DNA of 64,000 nucleotides from Cylicocyclus nassatus (taxonomy: Eukaryota; Nematoda; Chromadorea; Rhabditida; Strongylidae): the NCBI GenBank assembly GCA_958299035.1, contig CATQJL010000223.1, positions 75,161,600 through 75,225,599 of the forward strand. Direction: 5' to 3'. Below the pieces are notes generated by a model. It saw nothing but the letters and a program-made list of their open reading frames with translations. It had not been told where the DNA came from and did not search any database. Made by a program: the position numbers and the translations under genes. Below are positions 34,181 to 44,678 of this stretch, in pieces; the stretch's first letter is position 1; each line of letters begins with the position of its first letter.

Positions 34181-34754
34181 CAGAGTGTCCCAAAAAAAAT
34201 GTATCGAACGTTTAATCTTTAATAACTTTCCTCTATGGAAAGCTTTCGTGAATCTTTGAGTGTCATACGGTAGAGCTGGGTTCAACTTAGATTTGCAGTA
34301 TAAAGTGAATTACCGAATCCTCTTAGTTACTGTAGGATTACGGTGGGAATTTTCGACTAATTTCAAGCTTCTAACGGGCGAGATTTGCTAGAGTTGCTTC
34401 TAAAAGATTCAAAAAAAAACCGAAGGACTTTAAACTGAGGTTTTCGGGGATGCTGAATCTAAATACAAGGTTTCTCTTTACCATACTTCTCAAATTCCTA
34501 CGGTATGCGCACTGTAACGCTAAATTTTTGGCTTTTTTCCAAAATTTACCAAATACGTTGTCCTCGTCAATAAATCAGTCAAATTTTGGAAAAAAAGCAA
34601 AAAATTTAACTAAGAGCATTCAGTGATTCGCTTTATATTGTAAATCTAAGTTGAACCCAGCTCTACCGTATGACATTCAAAGATCCGCGAAAGCTTTCCA
34701 TATAGGGAAGTTACCAAAGATCAAACGTTCGATACATTTTTTTGGGACACCCTG
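34181..34754. mobile_element. CAGGGTGTCCC-ended mariner-like fold-back, 574 bp
   Basis: Ends CAGAGTGTCCCAAAAAAA and TTTTTTGGGACACCCTG, TA at 34179-34180 and 34755-34756. Arms of about 170 bp include CATACGGTAGAGCTGGGTTC and inverse. The core has further short inverted blocks. No transposase. Confidence 0.88.
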
Positions 34755-34756
34755 TA

Positions 34757-35565
34757 TATATTTATCGCTGACATTTTTCGGTATTGCAGCTTTAGCGAAG
34801 GTGGCTTTCAATGGGTATATAATGTATATATGACACTTCAACGCCTGCTAATAATTTTATGCAGCAATTTTTGTTTGTTTCAAAGAACCTTCTGGGAGCT
34901 CGCTTATAGGGCGGGAACGCCTTCCACAAAATTGCAAACATAGCTTTCACTTCTCTAGGTCTGAACTTTTTGAAGCATACTTGCACTAACATCAGAAAGA
35001 GTAGCCTTGGCAAATGCATTGCGCGCAGTGATGGCTTCCAACTGCCTTACATTCAAGTTTGAGCTCAGAAAATGCAATTCGAGGATCGCGTTTTTCATAA
35101 GTCGAAACTGAAGTCGCACGAACTTTCCTAAAATGCGTTTTCTCCAAGTTTGGTGGAATCCTCAGGAACAAGACTTCCCCTACAGATGAATATATAGCAC
35201 TCCTGTCACCCTTTGGCACTCTGTTAAAATTTCACATCAACAAGGGCAAAAAGCGGAAAAAATCTTTTTATTGACTTAATAGAAAAGCTACTTCAACTAA
35301 ACATGCTCCCTCATGAGAAAGTTAGTTTATGCATCACTGTAGCAGTTTAGTCTCGCATGTAAATTGGAAAGAAGCCTTTTGTAAAAAAGTTACTTTACAG
35401 GAAAAATTCTCATTTTTGCACGAACATCGTTTGGCCCGCGATAGAAGTCACAATGTTTTTAGGGTATGCTTTAAGTCAACTAACTTGTCTCGTATGTTTC
35501 TCGAACAAACTGCAGGGAAAAGAGGATTTTGTAAAAATGACATCCATAAATTTTTTCCTTGACTT
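34757..35565. other. Gene-free stretch
   Basis: Nothing recognised on either strand. Confidence 0.3.
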
Positions 35566-36022
35566 ACAAGGGAATGATCAGAAATCGAAGTGGCTAAAAC
35601 CAAACTGCATAACTTCGTTGCTGCAAAAACGCTGACTCTGAATATATCTTGTCTCTGTTTCAATCATCTGCAGAGCGCTTTTGTGGGTGAAATTATAAGC
35701 CGTTAAAGGCCATTATTTTGCTAAAAATTGTGCGTGTAAAGGGCAAACTTCGCCATACAAAGCCAATTTCGGCTCAGTGTCGGACCAAAACATGAAACTG
35801 GATCTTCAAATGACCCGTACCTAAAGGTGGTCTAAAAGAGCAATAACGTGCATAATTTAATGATTTTTGTGCACAATTTTTTTTGCAGTAAAGTAGCAAA
35901 TAACTTTGCCTACAAAGGCGCTCTGCACATATGGAAGACAGTTTGTAATCAGCATTCCATGCTGCATCGAATGGTATGCAGCTTGTTTGAATTGGCCACT
36001 TCGACTTCTGACCATTTTGTTA
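35566..36022. repeat. Fold-back, ATCTGCAGAGCG family
   Basis: Left arm CAGAAATCGAAGTGGC (about 35579) through ATCTGCAGAGCGCTTTTGTG; right arm AAAGGCGCTCTGCA to GCCACTTCGACTTCTG (about 36013). Nearly the same layout as 57485-57942, including TTATAAGCCGT and AAAGGCC. Confidence 0.7.
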
Positions 36023-36974
36023 CTTTACTGTCAGGTGAGATATTAGTTCAAACGAGAAAGCATTGCGGAATTTTGCTTTATACAACAACTAAACCTAGCA
36101 CATCAAGGTGATAGATGAACGGTGGTGCTTTATCACTTTTCAGCAAAGTAGCATAAATATCTCGTGCAGTGTTAATTTTGTAAGGAGATAAAAAAATAAA
36201 AGCTATAAATCTATAAATCCACGAGTGAAGCACTTATTCACCTATACCGCAAGCTAATTCACATGCACCCTCAATTACTGTGAACTGATAGGGATCAAGA
36301 TACCCAAAAAACAATTACTAACAGAATTGATGTTTTGCCTATGAAAGTGTGTTTCGCGAAAAGTGAGTATCAATGGGTTGTTACACTTCAACAACTGAAG
36401 AATCATATACTTATACCGTTAATTTAGATTCACACCGACATCATGTACCACTCAAAACTCGTTGACGTCTTCGTGCGTGACGGGAATAGAATTTTATGTC
36501 GTGATTGAAGAAACCTTTACATGTAACATGGATTTTTGAACTACGTTTGTGTCAAAGGTTAATGGTTGTAAAAAAAAAGGTTCTTGTAAACTCGCATCTT
36601 GGCCTAGTATTTACGTGGTCGTTCAAACTTCGTTGGCACATATAATAAAGTTGTTAACATAAAAACTGAACTACTCAATGATATATTCAATTCTACAGCG
36701 CTAGCGAGGCGCTTTCCGGCAAATCTCATTCTCAAATGGTGGAATTTGTAGGATTAAAAAGTCGTCGCCATACTGCTTGTATTGTACCTAGCCACTCGTG
36801 ATGTTTTCCTACTTCATGCTAGAAATGGTCATCGACATTGTCACATATTAACCAGTTCAACCCATGTACGGTGCTCCACTACACAAACGGAAGGCTCCCA
36901 TGCTTGCTTTTTCACTCTTCCTGTGAGCGAAAAAAATTTTGTTGTGAAATAACTTTTTATATCATAAGTGAAGA
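36023..36974. other. Gene-free stretch
   Basis: Nothing recognised. Confidence 0.3.
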
Positions 36975-37150
36975 CGGACGGGTGCGTAGTGGTATGAGGC
37001 GCCGCTATGACGAGTTTAGACCCAGGTTCGATCACGCCCCTGGGCCAACCAATCCCTCTATCCTCCTGGGCTGGTGAATTGGTACCAGAGTAATCATGGA
37101 GGCTCGGTAATAGAGTGAACTGTAATAGGCTCGCACTCATTTAGCAGCCT
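36975..37150 (+). repeat. tRNA-like / SINE-like sequence
   Basis: GCGTAGTGGTATGAGGC (36984-37000) resembles an A box and GGTTCGATCAC (37025-37035) a B box of an RNA polymerase III promoter, spaced as in a tRNA. The flanks do not close a full cloverleaf, so a tRNA-derived SINE or decayed tRNA is more likely than a working tRNA. Confidence 0.4.
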
Positions 37151-37829
37151 ATTTGACTATGAAATAGAATGCGTTGGGCGCATGCCCGCAGAAAGTATTG
37201 CAGACGCCGAATGCTTTATCCTTTATTAGCATCATATCAGTGGAGATATCTTAGAAACAGAAATATCGTTATCACGTCACTTTGCAATTCAATAAATGTT
37301 CATTTTTTTTCAAAGTTATAAAAGCAAAAAATATGTACAACTAAAAGTTGTTGCTTCTGCTCTGACAAGGATGGATTACTAACAGGGGAAGGTTTGCAAG
37401 TGACCGTGGCCTTTCGAGACGCGGGTCGGTAGTAAACCTGTCGAAACGCGCAGCTCAAACTCAGAGTTAACTCAGAGTTAACTTTGAGCTAACACGCACC
37501 TTCCAGGGACCATTAACATCTGCATAAAAAACCAGATTGGGGAAAGGGTGATATGGCAGGATACCCCGCAAGACGTACTTTATGCCAAGTATGGAAACGT
37601 AGCGTAACTCGTCCGACGCGAGACGCTACGCGAGTTAACGCGCAGTTCAGGTGCGCGTTAACTCCGAGTTTGGTTAGAGAAAGAGAAGTAGTGTGCAAAC
37701 GCAGAGGTGCAGCTGAAAAGTCCTCCGGGGTACATTTTGCTGCGGTTTCATCAAGCATGATGGGTGTATCATGATGCACCGTTGAACACAAAAATTTGAA
37801 ATTTTGTAAAATTTTGGTCCCGGAGTTTT
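37151..37829. other. Stretch rich in GAGTTAAC inverted words
   Basis: CTCAGAGTTAA occurs twice in tandem near 37458-37480 and GCGAGTTAACGCGC / GCGCGTTAACTC face each other near 37628-37663. Similar words occur at 45195-45290, so both regions may share a decayed repeat. Confidence 0.4.
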
Positions 37830-38640
37830 CGAAGGTGCTGACCACGAACCCGACGCTCATTTTTCGCCATTCGCCCACATAACGAAGTTAAGGTAGAGAT
37901 ACGGTAGTTGGGCGAAAATCACGAAATTGCCTGAAACTCGATACGGTGGGGTTTTTTGGCGCGCTGATCACAAATCCGATGCTCTTTTTTCGCTACGGGC
38001 TACAATTCGGGATTACGGTAGCTATACGGTAATTAGGCCAAAATTACTAAATCGAGTGAAAATCTTGGCACGCTGATCACGAATCCGATGCTCATTTTTC
38101 GACATTCGTCCACATAACAAGGTTGCGGTAGGAATGCGGTTGGGCGAAAGTCACAAAATTTGCTGAAACTTGGTACAGTGGGGTTAGTTGGCACGCTGAT
38201 TACGACTATGATATTCATTTTTCACCATTCGCACATATAGCGAGATTTTCATTAAGGATACGGCAGTTGGACAAGATTCAAGCATTAACTGAAACTTGGT
38301 CTGGTGGGGCTATTCGCTGCGCTAATTCGGATATGGTAATCATTTTTCACCGCGGAGAGATGGAGCAGAGTTACTGTAGGAATTTGGTGAAAGCCAAAGT
38401 CCCGTAACAGATTTGAAATTGGTTGGCTCAGTGGCGGTACGCGGTGTGTTGATTACGATCACATTGCGCGTTTTTCACTACAGTTATGTATAGCGGAAAT
38501 TTTTAATGTTAGATTACCCAAAATCACAGGATTTCATGAAAATTGGCTTTGTGAGCTAATTCCGCACGTTGATCACGATAGCCACTTGAAAATAACCTTC
38601 CAAAAAGGGGTTTCGATGGATTTATGGTAGATGGATAAAA
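37830..38640 (+). repeat. Degenerate tandem array, about 120-bp period
   Basis: The marker CTGATCACGAATCCGATGCT (variants) followed by CATTTTTCGCCATTCG recurs at about 37838, 37965, 38074, 38197, 38317, 38447 and 38569: seven units with spacing of 108-130 bp. Each also has a TACGGTAG...GGGCGAAA block and a TGAAACTTGGTACGGTGGGG block. The units diverge progressively toward the 3' end. Non-coding. Confidence 0.8.
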
Positions 38641-38691
38641 AATCTCACTTAGAGCTTTTTTCGGGGGAACTCTAGCTAAATACTTAGTTAC

Positions 38692-39059
38692 CAGTGGCGG
38701 TCGCAGGATTTTCGTCCGGGGAGGGGAGGGGGGGGCGGAGACAAAAATTTTTTAAGTGAAGGTGCGTGGCTAATTTTTTGGGGGCGGGTTAGTCACGCAC
38801 TCCGACAATTTTTCGGGTGCTTCTTAACATTTTTGCTGTCCTGTATCCCTAAGTTTTAGGAAAAGGGGGCGTGTCAGCAGCTACGCCCCCAAAAAATTTT
38901 TTTACAAGGCTAATTTGAATTTTTAAGGTATTTCAAAAGATAATTTTATTATTTACAAGAACAAACAAATCATTTGCACATTTCAACCCAGTAAGTAAAT
39001 TTCAAAAATTTCGCGATCCATCCCAGAACAGGGGAAGCCTCTCCTTCGGTCCGCCACTG
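38692..39059. mobile_element. hAT-like MITE (CAGTGGCGG ends), copy 1
   Basis: Ends CAGTGGCGG and CCGCCACTG. Flanks TTAGTTAC (38684-38691) and TTACATAC (39060-39067) agree at six of eight positions, consistent with a worn 8-bp duplication. Shares interior words (CCAAAAAATTTTTT, ACAAGGCTAATTTGAATTTT) with the inverted copy at 44679-44934. 368 bp, no transposase. Confidence 0.75.
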
Positions 39060-39073
39060 TTACATACTTACTA

Positions 39074-39330
39074 CTCAGACAGCGAATAGGACCCCTCCGC
39101 CGGAGAAATGGCAGGGTCGCGGCGTTTTCCCAGCGGTGGGTCTGCCACTCGTCCGCCGGAGCCCTCCCATTTCTGCTCCGGATACCTCCCATTTTCTGCT
39201 CCGGAGACCTCCCATATTCTGCTACGGATACCTCCCATTTTCTGCTCCGGATACCTCCCATTTTCTGCTTCGGAGACCTCCCATTTTCTGCTCCGGAGCC
39301 CTGCCATTTTCTGCTCCGCAAGTCTGCCGC
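39074..39330. mobile_element. CTCAGACAG-type end with minisatellite
   Basis: Begins CTCAGACAGCGAATAGGACC after TA, has CGCCGGAGAAATGGC as in its relatives, then a 23-24-bp tandem array (39163-39316). The matching right end is absent. Open frames on both strands (SHFLLRRPPIFC-type) are repeat translations, not genes. Confidence 0.7.
39163..39316 (+). repeat. Minisatellite, 23-24-bp unit x 7
   Basis: Unit: CTCCCATTTTCTGCTCCGG followed by ATAC or AGAC. The unit resembles the GGAGCnCTCCC words found once in the arms of the CTCAGACAG fold-backs, so it likely grew out of that arm. Confidence 0.9.
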
Positions 39331-40011
39331 GGCATACTGTAATTAGCTCTAATTAAGCTCCAAACCCCAATTATGTCTCTAAACCCCACCCAAATTAGCC
39401 GAATACGACCCCCCCCCCCCCCCGGGTAAGAGTTCAGCGCGACCCTCAACCCCGTTCTTTACCCCCTCCCTCTCACCCCTAGCGTTTGTGGGTAGAAGAT
39501 AGAAGAATGAAGAAACAAGACATTTATTTCAGATTAACTGCAAACAATCTCCTGCAAATTGCAAAACAAAACTTAGCAGCTACAAAACCGACAACAAAGC
39601 AGTAAAGCAGTAAAGCGATAAGGTACGTCTGGTTCTGACTACGAGCATTTTCAAGACGGCAAGAAACCTCTGAAAATCGGATGAAGATCAAAGAATACCA
39701 AACACATGAGCACACAAAAAATCCCCTACCGCTGAATATTGTGATAGTGGGATGAGGGTACGAGTTGGCAAGGTTCTGACAAACAGCCTGCTGATTAATA
39801 GGGAAACAATGACTGTGCGAATTTGTAACTACTGGCGATTTCAACTGCACAGCTGGAGAAGACGCCATGTTTCCTTCGGTAGACGCCTTTTAAAAAAGGA
39901 AGACTCACTTGTAAAAAAATTGTCTCTTGAGAATCTCAATCATATGGACTGCAGCATCTGTGACAACCGCGATATAAATTCGCACGGAAAATCTCGGCGA
40001 GAGAGAACACG
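39331..40011. other. Gene-free stretch with C16 run
   Basis: A C homopolymer at about 39409-39424. A 100-residue + frame (39752-40054) has no recognised domain. Confidence 0.3.
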
Positions 40012-41018
40012 ACTGTATTATAGATCCCAACTGGTCATCGACTTGGAACAGTAGTCAAAACCAGGCGTAGAGGGATTGCGCAGCTGCTGTGACTGCACAA
40101 ACTTCTCTAAAAATGTCTGGCTGAGGTTGTCCTTCAGAAAGGATGGAAATCAAGTGGTGCGCACTTGCATATGCTGAAACTGAGAATTCTAAAAAGTACT
40201 CAAAGTTGAAGTTCAGTAATCGTAATGAACCAATCACGATCAAAATTGGGATTTCTATGTTTTCGAGGTCCTCCATTTCTTAACAAAGTCTGTTTTGCGT
40301 AAAAGGCCAGGCAGGACACAATTACGAACCAACTTTAAACATCACAATTTAGCGGTTTGAACTGGAGACGCCTGTTCTCAAACTTACATCAGTGGGATAA
40401 AACTAGAGACTTGCCTGTATTTGAATACGGTGCATGTACTCGATTACATGTTTTTCCTCTTTCGCGTTGCAAGGTCATGACCTCATAAAGGTTTCCTTCG
40501 AGCAGAATGCCGCAGGCACATTAAGGTTTTAACCTACATCTTGGCTACAAGCTATATACCTGTTGGCGCGACCTTGTCAGTCACATATCCATACATGATT
40601 AGTGATGTCGTATAAAATGTCTATGTGTACTGGCATGAACTCGTTATCTAACCATTCACTTTGAACATATTACTGAACTTGAACTTAGATTTTGAAAAGT
40701 TGTTTGAAAAAAGTGCTTTTTGTGCTTTGTTTTGCGAACAATCATAGCTATGCAGAAGAACAACCTCGAACACATAGAAATCCCAACTTTGATCGTGATT
40801 GGTTCATTACGATTACTGAACTTCAACTTTGAGTACTTTTTTGAATTCTCAATTTCAGCATATGCAAGTGCGCACCACTTAATTTCTCCTTTATGAAGGA
40901 TAACCTCAGCGAGCATTTTTAGCGAAGTTTGTGCAGTCACAGCAGCTGCGCAATCCCTCTACGCCTGGTTTTGACTACTGTTCCAAGTCGATGACCAGTT
41001 GGGATCTATAATACAGTG
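40012..41018. repeat. Inverted repeat, about 260-bp arms
   Basis: Left arm 40012-40276 and right arm about 40755-41018 are inverted copies: TATTATAGATCCCAACTGG, GATTGCGCAGCTGCTGTGAC, GTGGTGCGCACTTGCATATG. The loop is about 480 bp. In each arm the same frame stays open for about 55 residues, reading KWCALAYAE.ENSKKYSKL then FSNRNEPITIK. I do not recognise this peptide. It may be a duplicated exon or a transposon piece; no end motif or duplication found. Confidence 0.75.
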
Positions 41019-41278
41019 AGAACACGAGCACGAGAGCTCGAAAGCATTTCGCAGCAACAGCACTTGGCTGACTATAGCACTAAGACATTAACCAGTCTAG
41101 CAGGTGGCTCGATTGCGTGATATTCCGTACTACTTCAGATACTCTTGAATAAGACGATTCAGTTGAAAAACACTTTCACCATCGAAGAGATGTAAGCAAT
41201 TTCAAACAAGAAAGAGCATATTATGAAAGATAAACAAGAGAAAAAGGACCATAAAAGTGATTTCCAACATAAACATAC

Positions 41279-41425
41279 CGTAGTATTCGCACTTGACACA
41301 AGTTTTTCTAACCAGCCATATAAATAACCATCTTCACCAATAGATTTCTGAGCTTCAAATATTCTACCACAGCTGACTAGACGTGTCATAGCTAAGGCCG
41401 CCTTTTGCTCCACGTATGAACCAAC
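41279..41425 (-). CDS. Furry-like exon 3 (as numbered here)
   Basis: Acceptor CATTAAG, donor GTATGTTT. Reads VGSYVEQKAALAMTRLVSCG then RIFEAQKSIGEDGYLYGWLE. DGYLY.WL is the most family-specific motif. Confidence 0.72.
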
Positions 41426-41843
41426 CTTAATGAAAAAGATTAAATAAATAGCGATGCATAGAACAGCAACATGAAAACATACATCATTTTCCCTATTCTT
41501 TTTATCTGCTGCTATCGTTCTGCTGCGCCAGCCGATGAATAGATAAAATAGGCTTTGCTTCTTTTCATCCGGAATGAGACTGCCACGATTTTCTGGACTA
41601 ACACTATCAATGATCACAGCAATAACTTTGGAATAGTGTAGCCGCATCATCGTCACCACTGCTATGTCACGATCCTGGTATAATCTTGCTTGTTATCAAG
41701 GACTACATTTCAACATGAAAACTGCATACCAGATCGCTTTCGAGGTTTCCTCTCATCGAGTCGATGAAATCGAGTATGAGTGGACTCAGACTGCCCAAAC
41801 TATCTATCATTGCGGAATCCAATAATCCACGGAATACAGCCAC
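41279..41843 (-). CDS. Furry / SAX-2-like gene fragment, three exons
   Basis: Three - strand exons (41843-41730, 41674-41483, 41425-41279) of 38, 64 and 49 codons, all phase 0, with introns of 55 and 57 bp. The joined product of 151 residues contains LILDFIDSMRGNLESDLDRD, VSPENRGSLIPDEKKQSLF, YLFIGW and ALAMTRLVSCG...DGYLYGWLE. This matches the order of a conserved Furry block (YVD..R..LEAENEKD; V....RR.I.P...RHSLFMLFSHW; ALKAMSAVLCCGPV...DGYLYKWLD). Furry proteins are very large scaffolds for NDR kinases in cell polarity and neurite patterning. Neighbouring exons were not found on either side; the fragment ends at a normal donor. Family assignment rests on recalled similarity. Confidence 0.7.
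41483..41674 (-). CDS. Furry-like exon 2
   Basis: Acceptor TATACCAG, donor GTATGTTT. Reads DRDIAVVTMMRLHYSKVIAV, then IIDSVSPENRGSLIPDEKKQ and SLFYLFIGW. Confidence 0.72.
41730..41843 (-). CDS. Furry-like exon 1
   Basis: Acceptor CCTTATCAG, donor GTATGCAG. Reads VAVFRGLLDSAMIDSLGSLS then PLILDFIDSMRGNLESDL. F.LLD...I.DS aligns with the start of the conserved block. Confidence 0.65.
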
Positions 41844-41985
41844 CTGATAAGGTATCAATATTGAGGGGTACGAAGAAGTTTAGATATACCTTCCAAATAC
41901 CGCTAAATCCACTGCACCTAAAAAAGCAAGCTTTCTGACTGAAATGGGAAGAAAACTTCATTTGGACTTTACTCGAATTATATAC

Positions 41986-42083
41986 CTTCGAAAATTGTTG
42001 TTGTTTCGAAAATCCAGAATTAATCACAAAAACTACTCCATCAGTAGTCAGCGATGTCTCAGCAAGTCGAAAAGAGCCAAACA
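41986..42083 (-). pseudogene. DEAH-box helicase motif V-like fragment
   Basis: The - strand frame reads FRLAETSLTTDGVVFVINSG then FSKQ, followed in the same frame by KVYN. AETSLT.DGVVFVI..GF.KQ followed by KVYN is the motif V region of DEAH-box RNA helicases (DHX15/PRP43, DHX8/PRP22). It begins after CCCTTTCAG and ends at GTATAT, with TTTCAG 47 bp later, so it looks like an exon, but its phase does not fit the adjoining furry-like exons and flanking helicase motifs are absent. Likely a stranded exon or pseudogene piece. Confidence 0.5.
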
Positions 42084-42304
42084 CTGAAAGGGATTGAGTG
42101 CATCCGCACGAAAATTTGAAACAAACCTGAAAACGAGGAACTTACAACAACATAAACGCTAACGCGACGAAGAGCAAGCGGAAAAGAAAAAAAACGGTAA
42201 GAAACGCGGAGAAACAACAAAATCGAAAAAAACGACTAAAATATGAAGAAAGAGGGTAAACAGAGGACTCATCACCGTGGAGTTAGACGTTTGCTTGAGA
42301 CGCG

Positions 42305-42697
42305 CCAAATCGATACGCAGCCTGCTCCGGAGCCCTCCCATTTGTGCTCCGGGGCCCTCTTATTTCTGCTTCGGAGCCCTCCCATTTTCTGCTCCGGATA
42401 CCTCCCATTTTCTGCTCCGGATACCTCCCATTTTCTGCTCCGGAGACCTCCCATTTGTGCTCCGGACCCCTCCCATTTTCTGCGGCTCGGCTCTTCCAAA
42501 TCTGGGCCAAATCTGGCAGAGCCGCGCCGGAGAAATAACGTACCTTTGCAGCAGGGCCGGAGAAGCGTCCCATTTGCCTGCCAGTGATGTCACCGCGACG
42601 GACCGCCCATTTGCCCCGCTCTCATTGGTCAACTGGGTCCGGCGCGACTCTGGCAGATTCGGACTGTCCGGCGGAGGGGTCCGGTCGATTGTCTGAG
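42305..42697. mobile_element. CTCAGACAG-family element with minisatellite, copy 2
   Basis: Right end GTCGATTGTCTGAG before TA (42698-42699). Contains seven 23-24-bp units of the same minisatellite as 39163-39316, then the GCCGGAG...CATTTGCC...GATGTCACCGCGACGG core seen in 26473-26844. The left end is not recognisable. Several open frames across it (for example 42277-42696) are artefacts of the repeat. Confidence 0.75.
42324..42485 (+). repeat. Minisatellite, 23-24-bp unit x 7
   Basis: CTCCCATTTTCTGCTCCGG plus ATAC/AGAC/AGCC, same unit and direction as 39163-39316, with more variants (TTTGTGCTCCGG) at both edges. Confidence 0.88.
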
Positions 42698-42699
42698 TA

Positions 42700-43106
42700 T
42701 TTCTTTTCTACTGTAAGACTATGCGATGGGGTTACAGTAGATGTGGTGGAATAAACTTACCGAGTGCTTAAAAATTCGCCACTGAGTTTATTTGGCAGTG
42801 CAATAATAACATGCTGTCCGTTTTCAATGAGGATCATTACTGTGGGCATATACGGAAGAACGGCGAAAATCTTAGATTGAGTTGAACTTTCTTAGCAAAA
42901 AAGCAGTGATACCAAAGAGTGTTTTTTAAATTATTTCTTTTTATTGTGTCAACAGAAACCTTGAGAAAAAATTTTCGAAATTTGCTACATTATTCAGAGG
43001 TCTTTTAGAATTCTAACGGTCAATTTACGAATGACCTGTAGACTTTGTTTACTACTTGAAGTCTATTTTCCTAAAATAATGGTCTATTTCAAGATTGCAA
43101 ATTATA
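42700..43106. other. Gene-free stretch
   Basis: Nothing recognised. Confidence 0.3.
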
Positions 43107-44080
43107 TTAGGTCGTTCCGAAAGTAATGTCGCTTTTTTCAAACGTATGCCACATCTCGTGGAACAAAGATGTGTAAGAGACTCAGCATAGCATTTGATGC
43201 AGCATTTCATTCTCTTTCTAAAGGTTATGAAGTTGTTGCAATACAATCAATGAGCTTCCAGAAAAGAGTCAAAATCTGCGACCTATGCTTTTTGAGAGAG
43301 TTAAGTTTCACAATTTTTTTAAAAATTTATAACAAACCTCAGAAGAAGTCCAAGTAATAGATGGATGAAGCAAACCCTAGAGAAAACAGCACAACTTTTT
43401 TCTACTTTCCAGAGCTCGTCATACTTTTAATTTTGGCAGGCTCGTCTCAGACACAAATGCAACAAACACCAAGAAATCGTCGGATTTTGAAACTTACAAA
43501 AATGGATTATGGTTTGGCAACAATTTTACAAACCAAACGAGCATTCACCGCTTCGGTTTAGCAACTTTCGAAAATTTCGGGTAAGTTGAATTATGATGAT
43601 TTTATCTCGGAAAACTTGATAAATCGGAAACAGAAAACGACAGCTAGAAAGAGGAGAAAAACCTGCATCGAATGACACTCGAGTTGCTTGCCAATTGTTG
43701 TTCTGTGAGGTTTGACTTAAGTAAATATGGAATTTGATGGCATTGAGAAATTGATTGTAGAAACTCTGAGAAGCAAGCTAAGGAAAAGAAAAAATTACTC
43801 TGTGTTCTGCAATGCTTGCTCTATCTACCTGCCACTTGTACTCTTTCGGAGATTAGGTACAAAAATTTAGAAAAATAGCCGAACTTGACCATAGCAAAAA
43901 GAATGAGTCGCAGATTTTGGTAATTTTTCGAGAGCTCATTAAACATTATGCAGTGAAATTGAAACCATTAGGAAGAGGTTGAAATGTTGCATCGAATGCT
44001 CCTAAGATCCCTTGAAATGTTGATTCCACGAATAGTGGCGTTCATTCGAAAAAAGCGACATTACTTTCGGAACGACCTAA
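43107..44080. mobile_element. Mariner-like element (TTAGGTCGTTCCGAAAG ends), 974 bp
   Basis: Ends TTAGGTCGTTCCGAAAGTAA and inverse, flanked by TA (43105-43106, 44081-44082). Ends are inverted for about 40 bp and further blocks (AAAGGTTATGAAGTTGTTGC, TTTGAGAGAG) mirror loosely. No transposase motif seen. Homologous to 59367-60500. Confidence 0.85.
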
Positions 44081-44082
44081 TA

Positions 44083-44678
44083 GATCTAGGTCATTCGAAA
44101 AATTTCGTTTACTAACAGACTTTCGAATTTTATCAAGTACTAGATGGCAGGTCCTGCCCGGAAGCGAATCTTATGCCCGTTGGATTAAAATGCCCGGTGG
44201 AAAAACATTAAAATCCAAAAGTGTCAGATTCATCTTCCTTATCCTTGTCCGAAGAAGCGCTTCCGCGACATATTCCGCTGACTCGAAGAACCGGATCCTC
44301 CTCGCCGCAAAATGTAAATGATCTTTACCGCCCCGCCTACCCAACTATGATCCAGGAATGATTGATAAGTTTTTTCCCTTACATGTGAGTAAACAAATCG
44401 ATAGAAGGACCCAGTGAATCGTCGCAAAAAATAGCCTATCTTCTGCGCCTGGTCTCATTTATAAGCAGCAAATTTCAGCCTCATCGGTTTACAAACAAAG
44501 GAGTCTATAAGCCACATACTTACATACGAACAAATTTACAGAGACAGAGTTTTATATATGTATAGATAATAGCATACCAAAATATGGTGAGAGGGAAGGG
44601 CACCGATTGTTGGGTTACTGTCTATGTCCTGCTACTTCTTTGAGAATCTTTAGGATATATTATATCATGGCTAGACAC
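44083..44678. other. Stretch with a dispersed, possibly once-coding repeat
   Basis: On the - strand about 44230-44450 reads FTGSFYRFVYSHVREKTYQS; the + strand at about 53140-53340 reads FIGDFYRFIGLFTYISENES, and the DNA also aligns downstream (GGATCATAGTTGGGTAGGCG versus the CATTTACCAAGCCAAGTAG region). The two are related copies in opposite orientation. Function unknown. Confidence 0.45.

Noticed and set aside
39071..39307. AENGRYPEQKMGG-type repetitive peptide on the - strand
   Set aside because: Minisatellite translation, same reason as above.
41890..41917. 28-bp micro-exon before the furry-like exons
   Set aside because: Borders look good (46-bp intron) but its peptide CSGFSGIWK does not extend the family match and the phase with the helicase-like piece fails.
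42277..42696. 139-residue frame rich in S, P, F and L
   Set aside because: Direct translation of the 23-24-bp minisatellite; present in several frames on both strands.
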